Shown here piece by piece: positions 51,980 through 61,493 of a DNA stretch of 64,000 nucleotides. Each line of letters begins with the position of its first letter. Position 1 is the stretch's first letter. Below the pieces are notes generated by a model. The model worked only from the letters and a program-made list of their open reading frames with translations, did not search any database and was not told the DNA's origin. Made by a program: the position numbers and the translations under genes. Source of the stretch: Celeribacter baekdonensis (GTDB lineage Bacteria > Pseudomonadota > Alphaproteobacteria > Rhodobacterales > Rhodobacteraceae); the NCBI RefSeq assembly GCF_003047105.1, contig NZ_CP028475.1, positions 372,001 to 436,000 of the forward strand, written 5' to 3'.

Positions 51980-54667
51980 TTACGATTTCGCGAGGTTGCG
52001 CAGCACGTAGTGCAGCACGCCACCGTTTTCGATGTATTCGATCTCAGGGGCGGTATCGATGCGGCATTTGACTTGGATGACCTTCACAGTGCCGTCCGCA
52101 TAGGTGATCTCGCAGGGCAGGGTTGCCAGCGGGGTGACCGTGTCGAGGCCAGTGATGGAGACGGTTTCGTCGCCGGTCAGGCCCAGAGATTTGCGGTTGT
52201 CATCACCGGTGAACTCGAACGGAACAACACCCATACCAACCAAGTTGGAGCGGTGGATGCGTTCAAAGCTTTCGGCGATGACGGCTTTGACACCCAAAAG
52301 TGCCGTGCCTTTGGCCGCCCAGTCACGCGAGGAGCCCGCGCCGTATTGTTCGCCAGCAAAGATCACCAGCGGAGTGCCGGCCTCTTGATAGGCCATGGAG
52401 GCGTCATAAATGGCCGCCTGTTGCCCATCCGGACCCTTGGTGTAGCCGCCTTCGACCCCATCGAGCATCTCGTTTTTGATGCGGATGTTGGCGAAAGTGC
52501 CGCGCATCATGATCTCGTGGTTGCCGCGACGCGAGCCGTAGGAGTTGAATTCACGGACCGGAACTTGGCGATCAATGAGGTATTTCCCTGCGGGCGTTGT
52601 CTGGGCAAAGGAGCCTGCCGGAGAGATGTGGTCGGTGGTGACCATATCGCCCAAGATGGCGAGGACTTTGGCGTCTTTGACGTTGTGGATCGTGCCTTTT
52701 TCCGCAGCCATACCTTGGAAGTAAGGCGGGTTTTGGATGTAGGTCGAGGTTGGCGGCCAATCGTAGGTTTCGCCACCGGAGACGTCCACAGCTTGCCATT
52801 TCTCATCGCCTTTGAACACATCGGCGTATTTCTTGAGGAAGGCTTCGCGGGTCACGGTTTGATCGACCAGATCGGAGATCTCTTCGTTGGTCGGCCAGAT
52901 GTCTTTGAGGTAGACGTCATTGCCATCAATGTCTTGGCCGATCGGTTCGGACGAGAGGTCAATGGTCATGTCGCCAGCGATGGCATAGGCCACCACGAGC
53001 GGCGGCGAGGCGAGGTAGTTGGCGCGCACGTCGGGGGAAATACGACCCTCGAAGTTGCGGTTGCCCGAAAGCACAGCCGTGGCCACCAAATCACCCTCAG
53101 AGATGGCTTTGGAGATTTCGGGCTGAAGCGGGCCGGAGTTGCCGATACAGGTGGTACAGCCGTAGCCCACAAGGTTGAAGCCGATGGCGTCCAGATCCTC
53201 AGACAGACCAGCCGCATCAAGATACTCGGTCACAACCTGCGAGCCGGGGGCCAGTGAGGTTTTGACCCAAGGCTTGCGGGTCAGACCCAATGCGCGCGCT
53301 TTGCGTGCCACAAGGCCCGCGCCGATCATCACGTAAGGGTTGGAGGTGTTGGTGCAAGAGGTGATCGACGCGATCACAACCTTGCCCGAGGTCATGGCGT
53401 AATCTTCGCCTTCAACCGCAACGGATTTGCCCATTTCGCGTTTGAACGTCTTGGCCATTTCATCAGCAAAGGCGTCTTTCGCGTCGGTCAGTTTCAGGTA
53501 GTCCTGCGGGCGTTTCGGACCGGAGATGGCCGGAACGATGCTGCCCATGTCGAGCTCCAACGTGGAGGAGTAGATCGGCGCATAATCCGCACCGCGCCAG
53601 AACCCGTTCTCTTTCGCGTAGGCTTCGACCAACGCGATGCGATCTTCGTCGCGACCGGTTTGTGTGAGGTAGCGCAGGGTTTCGTTGTCGATCGGGAAGA
53701 AGCCGCAGGTTGCGCCATATTCCGGTGCCATGTTGGCAATGGTGGAGCGCTGTGCGATCGGCAGTTTGTCCAAGCCTTCGCCGTAGAATTCAACGAATTT
53801 GCCAACCACGCCGTGAGCGCGGAGCATTTCGACGACTTTGAGCACGAGGTCGGTGCCGGTGGTGCCTTCGACCATTTCGCCGGTGAGTTTGAAACCGACA
53901 ACTTCCGGGATCAACATGGAGATCGGCTGACCGAGCATCGCAGCTTCGGCTTCGATGCCGCCCACGCCCCAGCCCAAAACGGCCATGCCGTTGACCATGG
54001 TGGTGTGGGAGTCGGTGCCGACGAGCGTGTCAGGATAAGCAACTTCGACGCCGGTTTGGTCTTTGTCGGTCCAAACGGTTTGTGCGAGGTATTCGACGTT
54101 CACCTGGTGACAAATGCCGGTGCCCGGCGGCACAACGCGGAAGTTTTCAAACGCGGTCTGACCCCATTTGAGGAACTGGTAACGCTCCATGTTGCGCTCA
54201 TATTCGCGGTCCACGTTCATCTGGAACGCACGCGGGTTGCCGAATTCGTCGATCATCACCGAGTGGTCGATCACGAGGTCAACAGGCACCAGCGGGTTGA
54301 TCTTTTTGGCATCGCCACCCAAGGATTTGATGCCGTCGCGCATGGCGGCAAGGTCCACAACGGCGGGAACGCCGGTGAAATCCTGCATTAAAACGCGGGC
54401 CGGACGATAGGCAATCTCGCGCGGGTTTTGGCCGCCATTGGCGCCCCATTCGGCAAACGCTTTGATGTCGTCGGTGGAGACGGAAAAGCCGCCGTCTTCA
54501 AACCGAAGAATGTTTTCCAGCACCACTTTCAGCGAGGCGGGCAGGTTGGAGAAATCGCCAAGCCCGGCGGCTTGCGCGGCGGGGATCGAATAATAGGCGA
54601 TTGTCTTGCCGTTCACAGTGAGCTCGCGGCGGGTTTTTGCGGTATCTTGACCGACAACTACAGTCAT
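51980..54667 (-). CDS. acnA: Aconitate hydratase AcnA
   Basis: Aconitase interconverts citrate and isocitrate in the TCA cycle with a [4Fe-4S] cluster (895 residues). Cluster-ligand cysteines appear in ASITSCTNTSNPYVMIGAGL and GYGCTTCIGNSGPLQPE. Other family blocks are VVPPGTGICHQVNVEYL, TLVGTDSHTTMVNGMAVLGWGVGGIEAEAAMLGQ and GAGSSRDWAAKGTALLGVKAVI. The start at 54667 follows GGGAGG. It is monocistronic and ends at a strong terminator. Confidence 0.98.
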   Translation of the reverse strand: MTVVVGQDTAKTRRELTVNGKTIAYYSIPAAQAAGLGDFSNLPASLKVVLENILRFEDGGFSVSTDDIKAFAEWGANGGQNPREIAYRPARVLMQDFTGVPAVVDLAAMRDGIKSLGGDAKKINPLVPVDLVIDHSVMIDEFGNPRAFQMNVDREYERNMERYQFLKWGQTAFENFRVVPPGTGICHQVNVEYLAQTVWTDKDQTGVEVAYPDTLVGTDSHTTMVNGMAVLGWGVGGIEAEAAMLGQPISMLIPEVVGFKLTGEMVEGTTGTDLVLKVVEMLRAHGVVGKFVEFYGEGLDKLPIAQRSTIANMAPEYGATCGFFPIDNETLRYLTQTGRDEDRIALVEAYAKENGFWRGADYAPIYSSTLELDMGSIVPAISGPKRPQDYLKLTDAKDAFADEMAKTFKREMGKSVAVEGEDYAMTSGKVVIASITSCTNTSNPYVMIGAGLVARKARALGLTRKPWVKTSLAPGSQVVTEYLDAAGLSEDLDAIGFNLVGYGCTTCIGNSGPLQPEISKAISEGDLVATAVLSGNRNFEGRISPDVRANYLASPPLVVAYAIAGDMTIDLSSEPIGQDIDGNDVYLKDIWPTNEEISDLVDQTVTREAFLKKYADVFKGDEKWQAVDVSGGETYDWPPTSTYIQNPPYFQGMAAEKGTIHNVKDAKVLAILGDMVTTDHISPAGSFAQTTPAGKYLIDRQVPVREFNSYGSRRGNHEIMMRGTFANIRIKNEMLDGVEGGYTKGPDGQQAAIYDASMAYQEAGTPLVIFAGEQYGAGSSRDWAAKGTALLGVKAVIAESFERIHRSNLVGMGVVPFEFTGDDNRKSLGLTGDETVSITGLDTVTPLATLPCEITYADGTVKVIQVKCRIDTAPEIEYIENGGVLHYVLRNLAKS

Positions 54668-54973
54668 GGGGTTGGCCTCCCTTAGAGTGTCAACAGGGTT
54701 ATGCTGCCCTGCTTTTGGCCTATTGGCCGAGTCCATTCAAGAGGGGAGATGCATTTTTGTGTGCAATGGTATACAAAAAAGCCTCCTTGCCCGCGTCGCA
54801 TCGCCCAAACGGGGCAAATTCGTGCTTTTCCTAGAGAATAAGTCGGATATTTCGCAGCCCCAATGGTGGCTTTTCGTCCTGCGTTCTTTACGCCACTGTA
54901 ACGCTTTCTCGCAAAACCTTGATTGGCACCAACGTCCTGACACCGTTATGCAGGGACCAAAGACGGAGACATC
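54668..54973. other. Divergent promoter region between acnA and the DUF1223 gene
   Basis: This 306-bp spacer carries no recognisable gene. It includes the acnA leader and an inverted repeat listed separately, then an AT-balanced stretch around 54830-54960 that probably holds the promoter of the DUF1223 gene. Confidence 0.5.
54754..54779. promoter_or_regulatory. Inverted repeat ahead of acnA
   Basis: TTTTTGTGT (54754-54762) faces ATACAAAAA (54771-54779), one mismatch, with GCAATGGT between. The inner bases (GTGCAATGGTATAC) resemble GntR-type operators. It lies 87 bp before acnA and could govern iron- or carbon-dependent control; the regulator is unknown. Confidence 0.4.
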
Positions 54974-55723
54974 ATGCGACAGTTTATGGCAGGCCTCACC
55001 TTCGCGGTCCTTTCCGGTGTGATCACTGGAACACTCCCGGGCGCTCTTGTCGCTCAGGACGCTCAAGGCCGCGCGACACACAGCACGCCCGATCTTGTCG
55101 TTGTGGAACTCTTCACCTCCCAAGGTTGCTCCTCTTGCCCCCCCGCCGATGCCATGATGGCAGAGCTTGCCACCCGTGACGATGTTCTCCCCCTCTCACT
55201 GCATGTCGATTACTGGGATTACATTGGCTGGCGTGATGAGTTCGCCCAGCCGCAATTCACCACCCGGCAAAAAGCCTATGCCCATGCCGCTGGCAATCGC
55301 ACCATCTACACGCCGCAAATGATCGTGCAGGGGTTGGATCACCTCGTCGGTGCCAAACCGATGCGCTTGGCCGATCTTGTTGCCCACCATCATGCCAGTC
55401 CCGTCGCCCCCGTCGCCCTCTCGGTGCTGCGCGCGGGGTCTGTTCTGACGGTGAATGCGCGTCCCACCGGGGCTTTGCCTGCATTGATGCGGCTCCAAAT
55501 CGTGCGCTACATCCCCTATGCGCGCGTCGATATTGAACGCGGCGAAAATGCGGGGCGTGTGGTGGATTACACCAATGTTGTGACGCAATGGACCTCTGTG
55601 GCCGATTGGGATGGGATGGGGCCGCTCTCTGTGACCCTTGATGTCCCCGGCAAAGATCGTACCGCTGTGATCCTGCAAGCCGCAGGCCCCGGTCCGATCC
55701 TCTCGGTTGCCCGCGCCGACTAA
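54974..55723 (+). CDS. DUF1223 secreted thioredoxin-like protein
   Basis: A 249-residue DUF1223 protein with a Sec signal peptide (MRQFMAGLTFAVLSGVITG...ALVAQ). The thioredoxin-like CxxC is in VVELFTSQGCSSCPPADAMM. Family segments LSLHVDYWDYIGWRDEFAQPQFTTRQKAYA and YTPQMIVQG follow. It is probably periplasmic with a thiol-redox role; the partner is unknown. It is divergent from acnA. Confidence 0.88.
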   Translation: MRQFMAGLTFAVLSGVITGTLPGALVAQDAQGRATHSTPDLVVVELFTSQGCSSCPPADAMMAELATRDDVLPLSLHVDYWDYIGWRDEFAQPQFTTRQKAYAHAAGNRTIYTPQMIVQGLDHLVGAKPMRLADLVAHHHASPVAPVALSVLRAGSVLTVNARPTGALPALMRLQIVRYIPYARVDIERGENAGRVVDYTNVVTQWTSVADWDGMGPLSVTLDVPGKDRTAVILQAAGPGPILSVARAD

Positions 55724-55837
55724 CGCGCGCTCCCATTTTTAGGCATGTGAGGGCTTTTAATAGGCTCTAAAGGATTTGCGATTAGGCTTGCGGTTGAAAG
55801 ACACGCCCCTCGTCGCGCATCCCACTTTGGAGGTCAT

Positions 55838-56497
55838 ATGCCGTTGTTCCGCCTTTTTGCCCTAACTCACGCTGCCGCACGGGCGACGACTGGACGTCAC
55901 CTGTTTATGGCCGCTTGCACCTGTTTGGGGGTGTCCCTGTTCAGTGCCGCGCCGGCGTCAGCCACCTCCGTCGCCTTGAATTCGCCCGAGGCAAAGGTGG
56001 TGCTCCAAACCTATTTTGAAGAAACGATCCTGCCTTGGCTGTCAGAACCGACCCTTCTTGGAGCCATTCGCAAACAAAATGAAACCACCGCCGGTTTGAG
56101 CGAGGCCGATGTCCTTGAGCTTGATAAAACGTGGCGCGCCCAAGTGGGCACCGAAGACCAGCCTATGGTCGATCAGGTGATCCACAACAACGTCTCTGAT
56201 TTTTTCGTCCATAGCATTGCCGATAACGGGGGCATTATCACCGAGATTTTCATCATGGATGCCAAAGGCCTGAACGTGGCGGCCTCTATGCCCACCTCGG
56301 ATTACTGGCAGGGCGATGAGGCAAAATTCCAACAGACATTCTCGGTCGGTGTGGATGCCATCCATGTTGGCGATATTGAGTTTGATGCCTCGACAGGCGT
56401 GTCACAATCGCAGATTTCGGCCACCATCACCGATCCGGCGACCGGCGCGCCGATTGGTGCGATCACGGTTGGGCTGATTGCCGATATTTTGATGTGA
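55838..56497 (+). CDS. Secreted PDC/Cache-like sensor domain protein
   Basis: A 219-residue protein with an N-terminal export signal (hydrophobic stretch AACTCLGVSLFSAAPASA ending near residue 42). The remaining domain resembles a periplasmic PDC/Cache sensor: ITEIFIMDAKGLNVAASMPTSDYWQGDEAKFQQTFSVG, then VSQSQISATITDPATGAPIGAITVGL. No kinase or chemoreceptor domain follows, so it would act as a free periplasmic ligand-binding protein. Function is unknown. Confidence 0.65.
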   Translation: MPLFRLFALTHAAARATTGRHLFMAACTCLGVSLFSAAPASATSVALNSPEAKVVLQTYFEETILPWLSEPTLLGAIRKQNETTAGLSEADVLELDKTWRAQVGTEDQPMVDQVIHNNVSDFFVHSIADNGGIITEIFIMDAKGLNVAASMPTSDYWQGDEAKFQQTFSVGVDAIHVGDIEFDASTGVSQSQISATITDPATGAPIGAITVGLIADILM

Positions 56498-56523
56498 TCT
56501 GTTGTGGCGGTGCGAAAGCGACC

Positions 56524-57465
56524 CTATGCCTCGGGCGCCTCGTCTTGCGCGCGCGCCATTTCGGCCAGTTGGTCTTCCAAACGCTCCGGTTTCCACCGCC
56601 GATGGATCCAAAACCATTGCTCCATATGTTGACGGGTCACCGCCTCTAAACTGTCGTTGAGCGCCTGTGTCATCACCTCGGGATCGCCATGCGGCACGGG
56701 GGCTTCGACGCGCACCCGGAATGTCAGCCCGTCTGGTTGCCGAATGCCATAGATCGGCACCAAAAGAGCATCATATTTCAACGCGAGTTCGGCCGCGGAC
56801 AAAGCGGTGCGGGCGGGTTTGCCGAAAAACGTCAAAATTGGCCCGGCATGGACATAGACATCCACCAAAAAACCAATCATCCCACCGGATTTAAGATGGG
56901 CCAGCAATTTGGCGTAGCCTTTGCGCCCTCGTGGGAACAGGGGTTGGCCGATGGTGCCGATCGCCTTGACGTAATGAGCGTTGTAAAACTTGTTTTTCAT
57001 CGGATTGTAGAGTGATCCGATGTCATAGCCTTTGGCAATCAAGGCGGCGCGGGGCACGTCATAATTGCCAAAATGTCCGGTCAAAAGGATCACCGGTCGT
57101 CGCGCAATGCGGGCCTGTTCAATGATCTCAACGCCGGGCCCCTCAAAGGTGACATCCTTCATGCGTGCGATGAAATCCGCGCCGGAATAAATTTCGATCA
57201 AGGTGCGGCCGGCGTTATCCGCCACAGCGCGCATCAGCCGTTTGACCTCAGCTTCTGGCAGTTCGGGCATCACATGTGCCAGATTTTCGCGCACCCGCCG
57301 ATTATATCCCGCCAAGGGCGCGACCACATACGCCATCACCCAACCCATCATCCGTACACGCGTTTGATAAGGCATCGCTAAAGCGGCCCCCAAAACCCCA
57401 CGGATCAGCAGATTTTCAAGGTATTGTCCCAAGGGCCCCTCGACATCGGCACGTTTGATTTTCAT
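56524..57465 (-). CDS. Lysophospholipid/lipid A acyltransferase family protein (LpxL/HtrB-like)
   Basis: A membrane-associated acyltransferase of about 313 residues. The catalytic HxxxxD motif is in VILLTGHFGNYDVPRAALIA; PMKNKFYNAHYVKAIGTIG and GMIGFLVDVYVHAGPILTFFGKPART fit the LpxL/HtrB family. It transfers an acyl group to lipid A or a similar precursor. I begin it at the ATG at 57465, 7 bp after the upstream EamA stop; an upstream start at 57534 is less likely. It is co-directional with that transporter. Confidence 0.86.
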   Translation of the reverse strand: MKIKRADVEGPLGQYLENLLIRGVLGAALAMPYQTRVRMMGWVMAYVVAPLAGYNRRVRENLAHVMPELPEAEVKRLMRAVADNAGRTLIEIYSGADFIARMKDVTFEGPGVEIIEQARIARRPVILLTGHFGNYDVPRAALIAKGYDIGSLYNPMKNKFYNAHYVKAIGTIGQPLFPRGRKGYAKLLAHLKSGGMIGFLVDVYVHAGPILTFFGKPARTALSAAELALKYDALLVPIYGIRQPDGLTFRVRVEAPVPHGDPEVMTQALNDSLEAVTRQHMEQWFWIHRRWKPERLEDQLAEMARAQDEAPEA

Positions 57466-57472
57466 GGCAGGC

Positions 57473-58372
57473 TCACTTTTGGGGCAGGTTTGCAGCAGGC
57501 GGAACGCGGGTCTGTTTTTCGCGATGCCAGACATAAAGCCCGGCCGCCACGATCACAAGTGCGCCGATCACGGTCCAAAAATCGGGCAATTGGTTAAAGA
57601 AAACCATGCCCCAAACAGAGGCTGTGAGCAATCCGGCGTAGGAAAACGGTGCGATGGCCGAGGCCTCTGCCGCCGCATAGGCCCGGATCATCATGAATTG
57701 CCCGACCGCACCAAGCGCGCCCATCACTGCCATCAACATCAAGGCCTCACCGCTTGGAGCAACCCAGCGAAACGGGACAATCAGGCTCATGATCGCGGTG
57801 CAGATCAGGCCGGAATAGAGCAGGGCGGTGAACGGGTTTTCCTTGGTCCCAATGTAGCGTGTCGATAAGGCATAGCCCGCCAAACAGACAGCCGAGCCCA
57901 AGGGCCACAGCGAAGTGAAGGAAAACACCGATGCCCCTGGGCGAATAATGATCAGCGCGCCGATCAGGGCGGCGATGATGCCCATAATCCGGCGGGAACC
58001 AACCTTTTCACCCAAAAGAACCGCAGCCCCCAGCGTGATTAAAACCGGGGCCAAATCGGCCACGGCGGTGGCTTCGGCCAACCCTTGGGTTTTGAGCGCT
58101 GCGAAAAAACAGGCGGCGGCTGTGAGTTGCAAGAAACCGCGCAGAATTTGGAGGTTTGGATGCTGGGTTTTGAGCACAGTCTTGAGCCGAGGCGCAAAAA
58201 GCACGACCAAAATCAACAATTGCCCGCCGTATCTGGCCCACAAGATCTGCGACAAGTCGACTTCCCCGCTCAACCGTTTGGCGACCGCATCCATCAGCGA
58301 GAAAAACGTCACCGAGGTGAGCATGAAAAGAATGCCGCGTGATTGGGCGGTGAGAGCGGAGAACCATATCAT
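57473..58372 (-). CDS. DMT superfamily (EamA) transporter, second copy in the window
   Basis: A 299-residue ten-helix EamA protein. The N-terminal repeat shows GILFMLTSVTFFSLMDAVAKRL and LAPVLITLGAAVLLGEKVGSRRIMGI; the C-terminal repeat shows AYAAAEASAIAPFSYAGLLTASVWGMVFFNQLPDFW. The substrate is unknown. It sits just upstream of the lipid acyltransferase gene, probably in one operon. Confidence 0.88.
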   Translation of the reverse strand: MIWFSALTAQSRGILFMLTSVTFFSLMDAVAKRLSGEVDLSQILWARYGGQLLILVVLFAPRLKTVLKTQHPNLQILRGFLQLTAAACFFAALKTQGLAEATAVADLAPVLITLGAAVLLGEKVGSRRIMGIIAALIGALIIIRPGASVFSFTSLWPLGSAVCLAGYALSTRYIGTKENPFTALLYSGLICTAIMSLIVPFRWVAPSGEALMLMAVMGALGAVGQFMMIRAYAAAEASAIAPFSYAGLLTASVWGMVFFNQLPDFWTVIGALVIVAAGLYVWHREKQTRVPPAANLPQK

Positions 58373-58459
58373 GGTGCGACGCTAGGTCCGGTGTCGAAGT
58401 TTGTCCATATGGTCCAAATGCAATGGGCCGTTGCACGAGAGATGTCTGATCTGCGCCGG

Positions 58460-59572
58460 CTATTCTTCGTCGCCGGTCAAAAGGAAAATCTCCCCGGTGG
58501 ATTCGAGGTCGCGAATGGCGGCAACCACGGCGTTCATGGCCTCTTCGGCATCCGACTCTTTGACTTTGCCAAGGGTGTCAATTTCTTCGCGCAGGCCATC
58601 GGCCATGCGTTTGGACATGTTGGAGAGGATGAAATCGGTGGAGGCCGCCGCTTCGCCCGTGGCCCCCGCAAGGGCTTTGATCAGCATGTCTTGTTCGACC
58701 CCGCGCACCACTTTGGCGACATCGCGGCCATCAATTCGGGTGGCGATATTGGCAAAGGTAAAGATATTGCGCCGCACTTCTTCGGCAAAGGCCTTGTCGG
58801 TTTCGTCCAACCCCTCTAGCACGCCGTCACGGGTGGCGGAATTGGAGAAGTTGAGGATCGCGCCGACCCGTTCAGGCGGGTGATCGGTAAAGGCTTGTGG
58901 CGGCTGCGCATCCAGTTGCGAGGCAATGGAAATGCCGATGCGCTGAACCACGGCGGGAGAGATCGAGGAGGTCAGAGAAATGGCGTAGGCGATGCGGCGG
59001 GCGCGCTCGCCCGGTAGCATCGACATCAGCTGCGCCGATTTCGAGACTTTGAGCTTGGACAAAAGCACCGCGCCAACTTCGACGCTTTCCTCTTGTAATA
59101 CCGGGATCAGGCGGGAGATATCGACATCTGAAATGCGTTCCCACGGATCGCCTGTCAGAGAAAAACCGGCGTTTTTGCGCAGTTTTGAGGCTGTGGTGGC
59201 CGAAATTGTGCCATCCAGCACATTGAGCGCGCCCTCAAGCCCGCCGGGGAAAGACAGGCCGATGGCTTCGAGCTCTTCTAGAAATTCTTCGATGACAGAG
59301 GCCAGCGTGTCCTTGTCGATATAGCGCAAATCGGTCAGTTGATGAGCCAATTCGACCTGCATTTCCTCTGGGAAATGTGAGAGCGGCAATTTGATGTCTT
59401 GGGCGGCAAGCAGTTTGACGATGACCGCGGCTTTCGCGCGTTTGGACAGTTTGGCGGGCATCCGTGAGACGGGGGAGGGCATGTCAAACCCGCCCATGTC
59501 GCCAAAATCGCCCATAGACCCGAGATCGGGCAGAGATCCCATGTCATCTGAAATTTGAGGAAATCCTGCCAC
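58460..59572 (-). CDS. fliG: Flagellar motor switch protein FliG
   Basis: A 370-residue FliG. A Gly/Asp/Met-rich N-terminal extension of about 35 residues precedes the conserved parts: SRLIPVLQEESVEVGAVLLSKLKVSKSAQLM...ERARRIAYAISL (middle domain), then FTFANIATRIDGRDVAKVVRGVEQDMLIKALAGA...LSNMSKRMADGLREEID. The torque-helix segment reads RIDGRD where E. coli has LLDDRS, so the charged residues contacting MotA are partly changed. No other flagellar genes lie in the window. This may be a solitary copy. Confidence 0.85.
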   Translation of the reverse strand: MAGFPQISDDMGSLPDLGSMGDFGDMGGFDMPSPVSRMPAKLSKRAKAAVIVKLLAAQDIKLPLSHFPEEMQVELAHQLTDLRYIDKDTLASVIEEFLEELEAIGLSFPGGLEGALNVLDGTISATTASKLRKNAGFSLTGDPWERISDVDISRLIPVLQEESVEVGAVLLSKLKVSKSAQLMSMLPGERARRIAYAISLTSSISPAVVQRIGISIASQLDAQPPQAFTDHPPERVGAILNFSNSATRDGVLEGLDETDKAFAEEVRRNIFTFANIATRIDGRDVAKVVRGVEQDMLIKALAGATGEAAASTDFILSNMSKRMADGLREEIDTLGKVKESDAEEAMNAVVAAIRDLESTGEIFLLTGDEE

Positions 59573-59748
59573 GTGCGCCTCTTGATTTGGGTGTTTGGTG
59601 ATTCACCAGTCGTACGGGGCTACATTGGGCGATCAACCTTAACGCAAAGCTACCACACCCGGATCAAAGGCCCGAATGTGCAGGATTTTATCTAAATTTC
59701 GAGCTGAGGCTGACCTGCGGCCCAAGCCACGCCCAGATCACGCCAAGT

Positions 59749-59913
59749 TTAGCCCATCACCTGTTCGACGCAGGTGCCCGTTTTGCTGTCCCAGGCGAAA
59801 CCTTCCGCGCAGGAGGCCAGTTTTTGTTCGTGTGGGCAGGTGCGGTCTTGGGCCGAGGTGGGACCAGACAAAGCAATGAGACAGGCGAGGGCGGTGAAGC
59901 TGCGTTTCAACAT
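59749..59913 (-). CDS. Small secreted cysteine-rich peptide
   Basis: A 54-residue protein with a Sec signal peptide (MLKRSFTALACLIALSGPTSA) and a short mature region of about 33 residues containing three cysteines in CPHEQKLASCAEGFAWDSKTGTC. The ATG at 59913 follows GGGAG. It lies just downstream of purB on the same strand. The spacing of the cysteines resembles small peritrophin-like or toxin-like folds; function is unknown. Confidence 0.6.
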   Translation of the reverse strand: MLKRSFTALACLIALSGPTSAQDRTCPHEQKLASCAEGFAWDSKTGTCVEQVMG

Positions 59914-59988
59914 AAAACTCTCCCAAAAGCGGTGGCCTTTGGGAGAGCATATCACAGAATCAGCAGGTTTTTGAGCCTCAAGCGTCGC

Positions 59989-61293
59989 TTAGGCGCCAAA
60001 CACCCGTTTGAAAATCGTGTCGACATGTTTGGTGTGGTAATCCATGTCGAATTTCTCGTTGATGCCGTCGACCCCAAGTGCGGCCACGACCTCTTCGTCC
60101 GCCAAGAGGAGATCACGGAAATCGAGACGCTCTTCCCAAACTTTCAAAGCGTTGCGTTGCACCATGGAATAGGCGTTTTCACGCGACACACCGGCCTGCG
60201 TCAAAGCCAGAAGCACACGTTGGCTCATCACAAGGCCCGGAAATTTGTTCATATTGTCGAGCATGTTGTCCGGGAAGATCAACATTTTCTCGACCACACC
60301 GGCCAGACGGTTGAGGGCAAAATCGAGGGTCACGGTGGCATCCGGGCCAATGCCGCGTTCGACGGAGGAATGCGAAATGTCGCGTTCATGCCAGAGCGCC
60401 ACGTTTTCCATCGCGGGGATTACGGTCATGCGGACGAGACGGGCAAGACCTGTGAGGTTTTCGGTCAACACCGGGTTTTTCTTATGCGGCATGGCCGAGG
60501 AGCCTTTTTGCCCCGCAGAGAAAAACTCGGCCCCCTCAAGGACCTCGGTGCGCTGCATGTGGCGGATCTCGATGGCGACGTTTTCGATCGAGGAGGCGAT
60601 GACCCCCAAGGTGGCAAAGAACATGGCGTGACGGTCGCGCGGAATAACCTGAGTGGAGATCGGTTCGGGTTTGAGACCGAGTTGCGCGCAGACATGCTCT
60701 TCGACGGCTGGGTCGATATTGGCAAATGTGCCGACCGCGCCGGAGATGGCGCCGGTGGCGACTTCTTCACGGGCAGATTGAAGGCGGGCCTTGTTGCGGT
60801 CCATCTCAGCATAAAAGCGGGCAAAGGTCAGACCCATTGTGGTGGGTTCCGCGTGGATGCCGTGGGAGCGGCCAACACGGACGGTCATCTTGTGCTCAAG
60901 CGCGCGTGTTTTCAGCGCCGCAAGCAATTTGTCCATATCCGCCAAAAGGATGTCGGCGGCGCGCACAAGTTGGACGTTCAGGCAGGTGTCCAAAACGTCG
61001 GAGGAGGTCATGCCCTGATGCACGAACCGGGCCTCATCAGAGCCAACATGTTCGGCCAGATGGGTGAGAAAGGCGATGACATCATGCTTTGTGACGGCTT
61101 CGATCTCGTCAATGCGCGCGACATCGAACTCGACGTCTTTGGCTTTCCAGACGGCGTCGGCGTTTGCCTGAGGGATCACGCCGAGCTTGGCCTGAGCGTC
61201 ACAGGCGTGGGCTTCGATCTCGTACCAGATTTTGAACTTGGTGGCGGGTTCCCAGATGTCGACCATCTCTTTGCGGGAGTAACGGGGGATCAT
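59989..61293 (-). CDS. purB: Adenylosuccinate lyase
   Basis: This enzyme acts twice in purine synthesis, splitting SAICAR and adenylosuccinate (434 residues). Signature loop GSSAMPHKKNPVLTENL contains the catalytic Ser. Other blocks are VDIWEPATKFKIWYEIEAHA, VHQGMTSSDVLDTCLNVQL and MTVRVGRSHGIHAEPTTMGL. The start at 61293 gives the usual MIPRYSRKEMVDIW N-terminus. It is divergent from the GAF gene. Confidence 0.97.
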   Translation of the reverse strand: MIPRYSRKEMVDIWEPATKFKIWYEIEAHACDAQAKLGVIPQANADAVWKAKDVEFDVARIDEIEAVTKHDVIAFLTHLAEHVGSDEARFVHQGMTSSDVLDTCLNVQLVRAADILLADMDKLLAALKTRALEHKMTVRVGRSHGIHAEPTTMGLTFARFYAEMDRNKARLQSAREEVATGAISGAVGTFANIDPAVEEHVCAQLGLKPEPISTQVIPRDRHAMFFATLGVIASSIENVAIEIRHMQRTEVLEGAEFFSAGQKGSSAMPHKKNPVLTENLTGLARLVRMTVIPAMENVALWHERDISHSSVERGIGPDATVTLDFALNRLAGVVEKMLIFPDNMLDNMNKFPGLVMSQRVLLALTQAGVSRENAYSMVQRNALKVWEERLDFRDLLLADEEVVAALGVDGINEKFDMDYHTKHVDTIFKRVFGA

Positions 61294-61395
61294 GGCAGTC
61301 CTTTCGTGTACGCAAACGCATCGCGCGCCTCATACGCGTCTGACGGGCCAAGAGCAAGTCTATGCGCAAAGCGTTGCGCCAGGCGAGGGGATCAA

Positions 61396-61429
61396 ATCGT
61401 TTTGGTGCAATGATCGTTTTGGTGCAATG
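61396..61429. repeat. Two tandem 17-bp repeats in the purB-GAF spacer
   Basis: ATCGTTTTGGTGCAATG occurs twice without a gap at 61396-61412 and 61413-61429. It lies 65 bp before the GAF gene and about 100 bp before purB on the other strand. It could be a duplicated operator. Confidence 0.8.
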
Positions 61430-61493
61430 CAAGAGTGTGATACCATCATCTCATAGCATACAACGTCATCTTGTTCACAAATGGGCGCAATTC

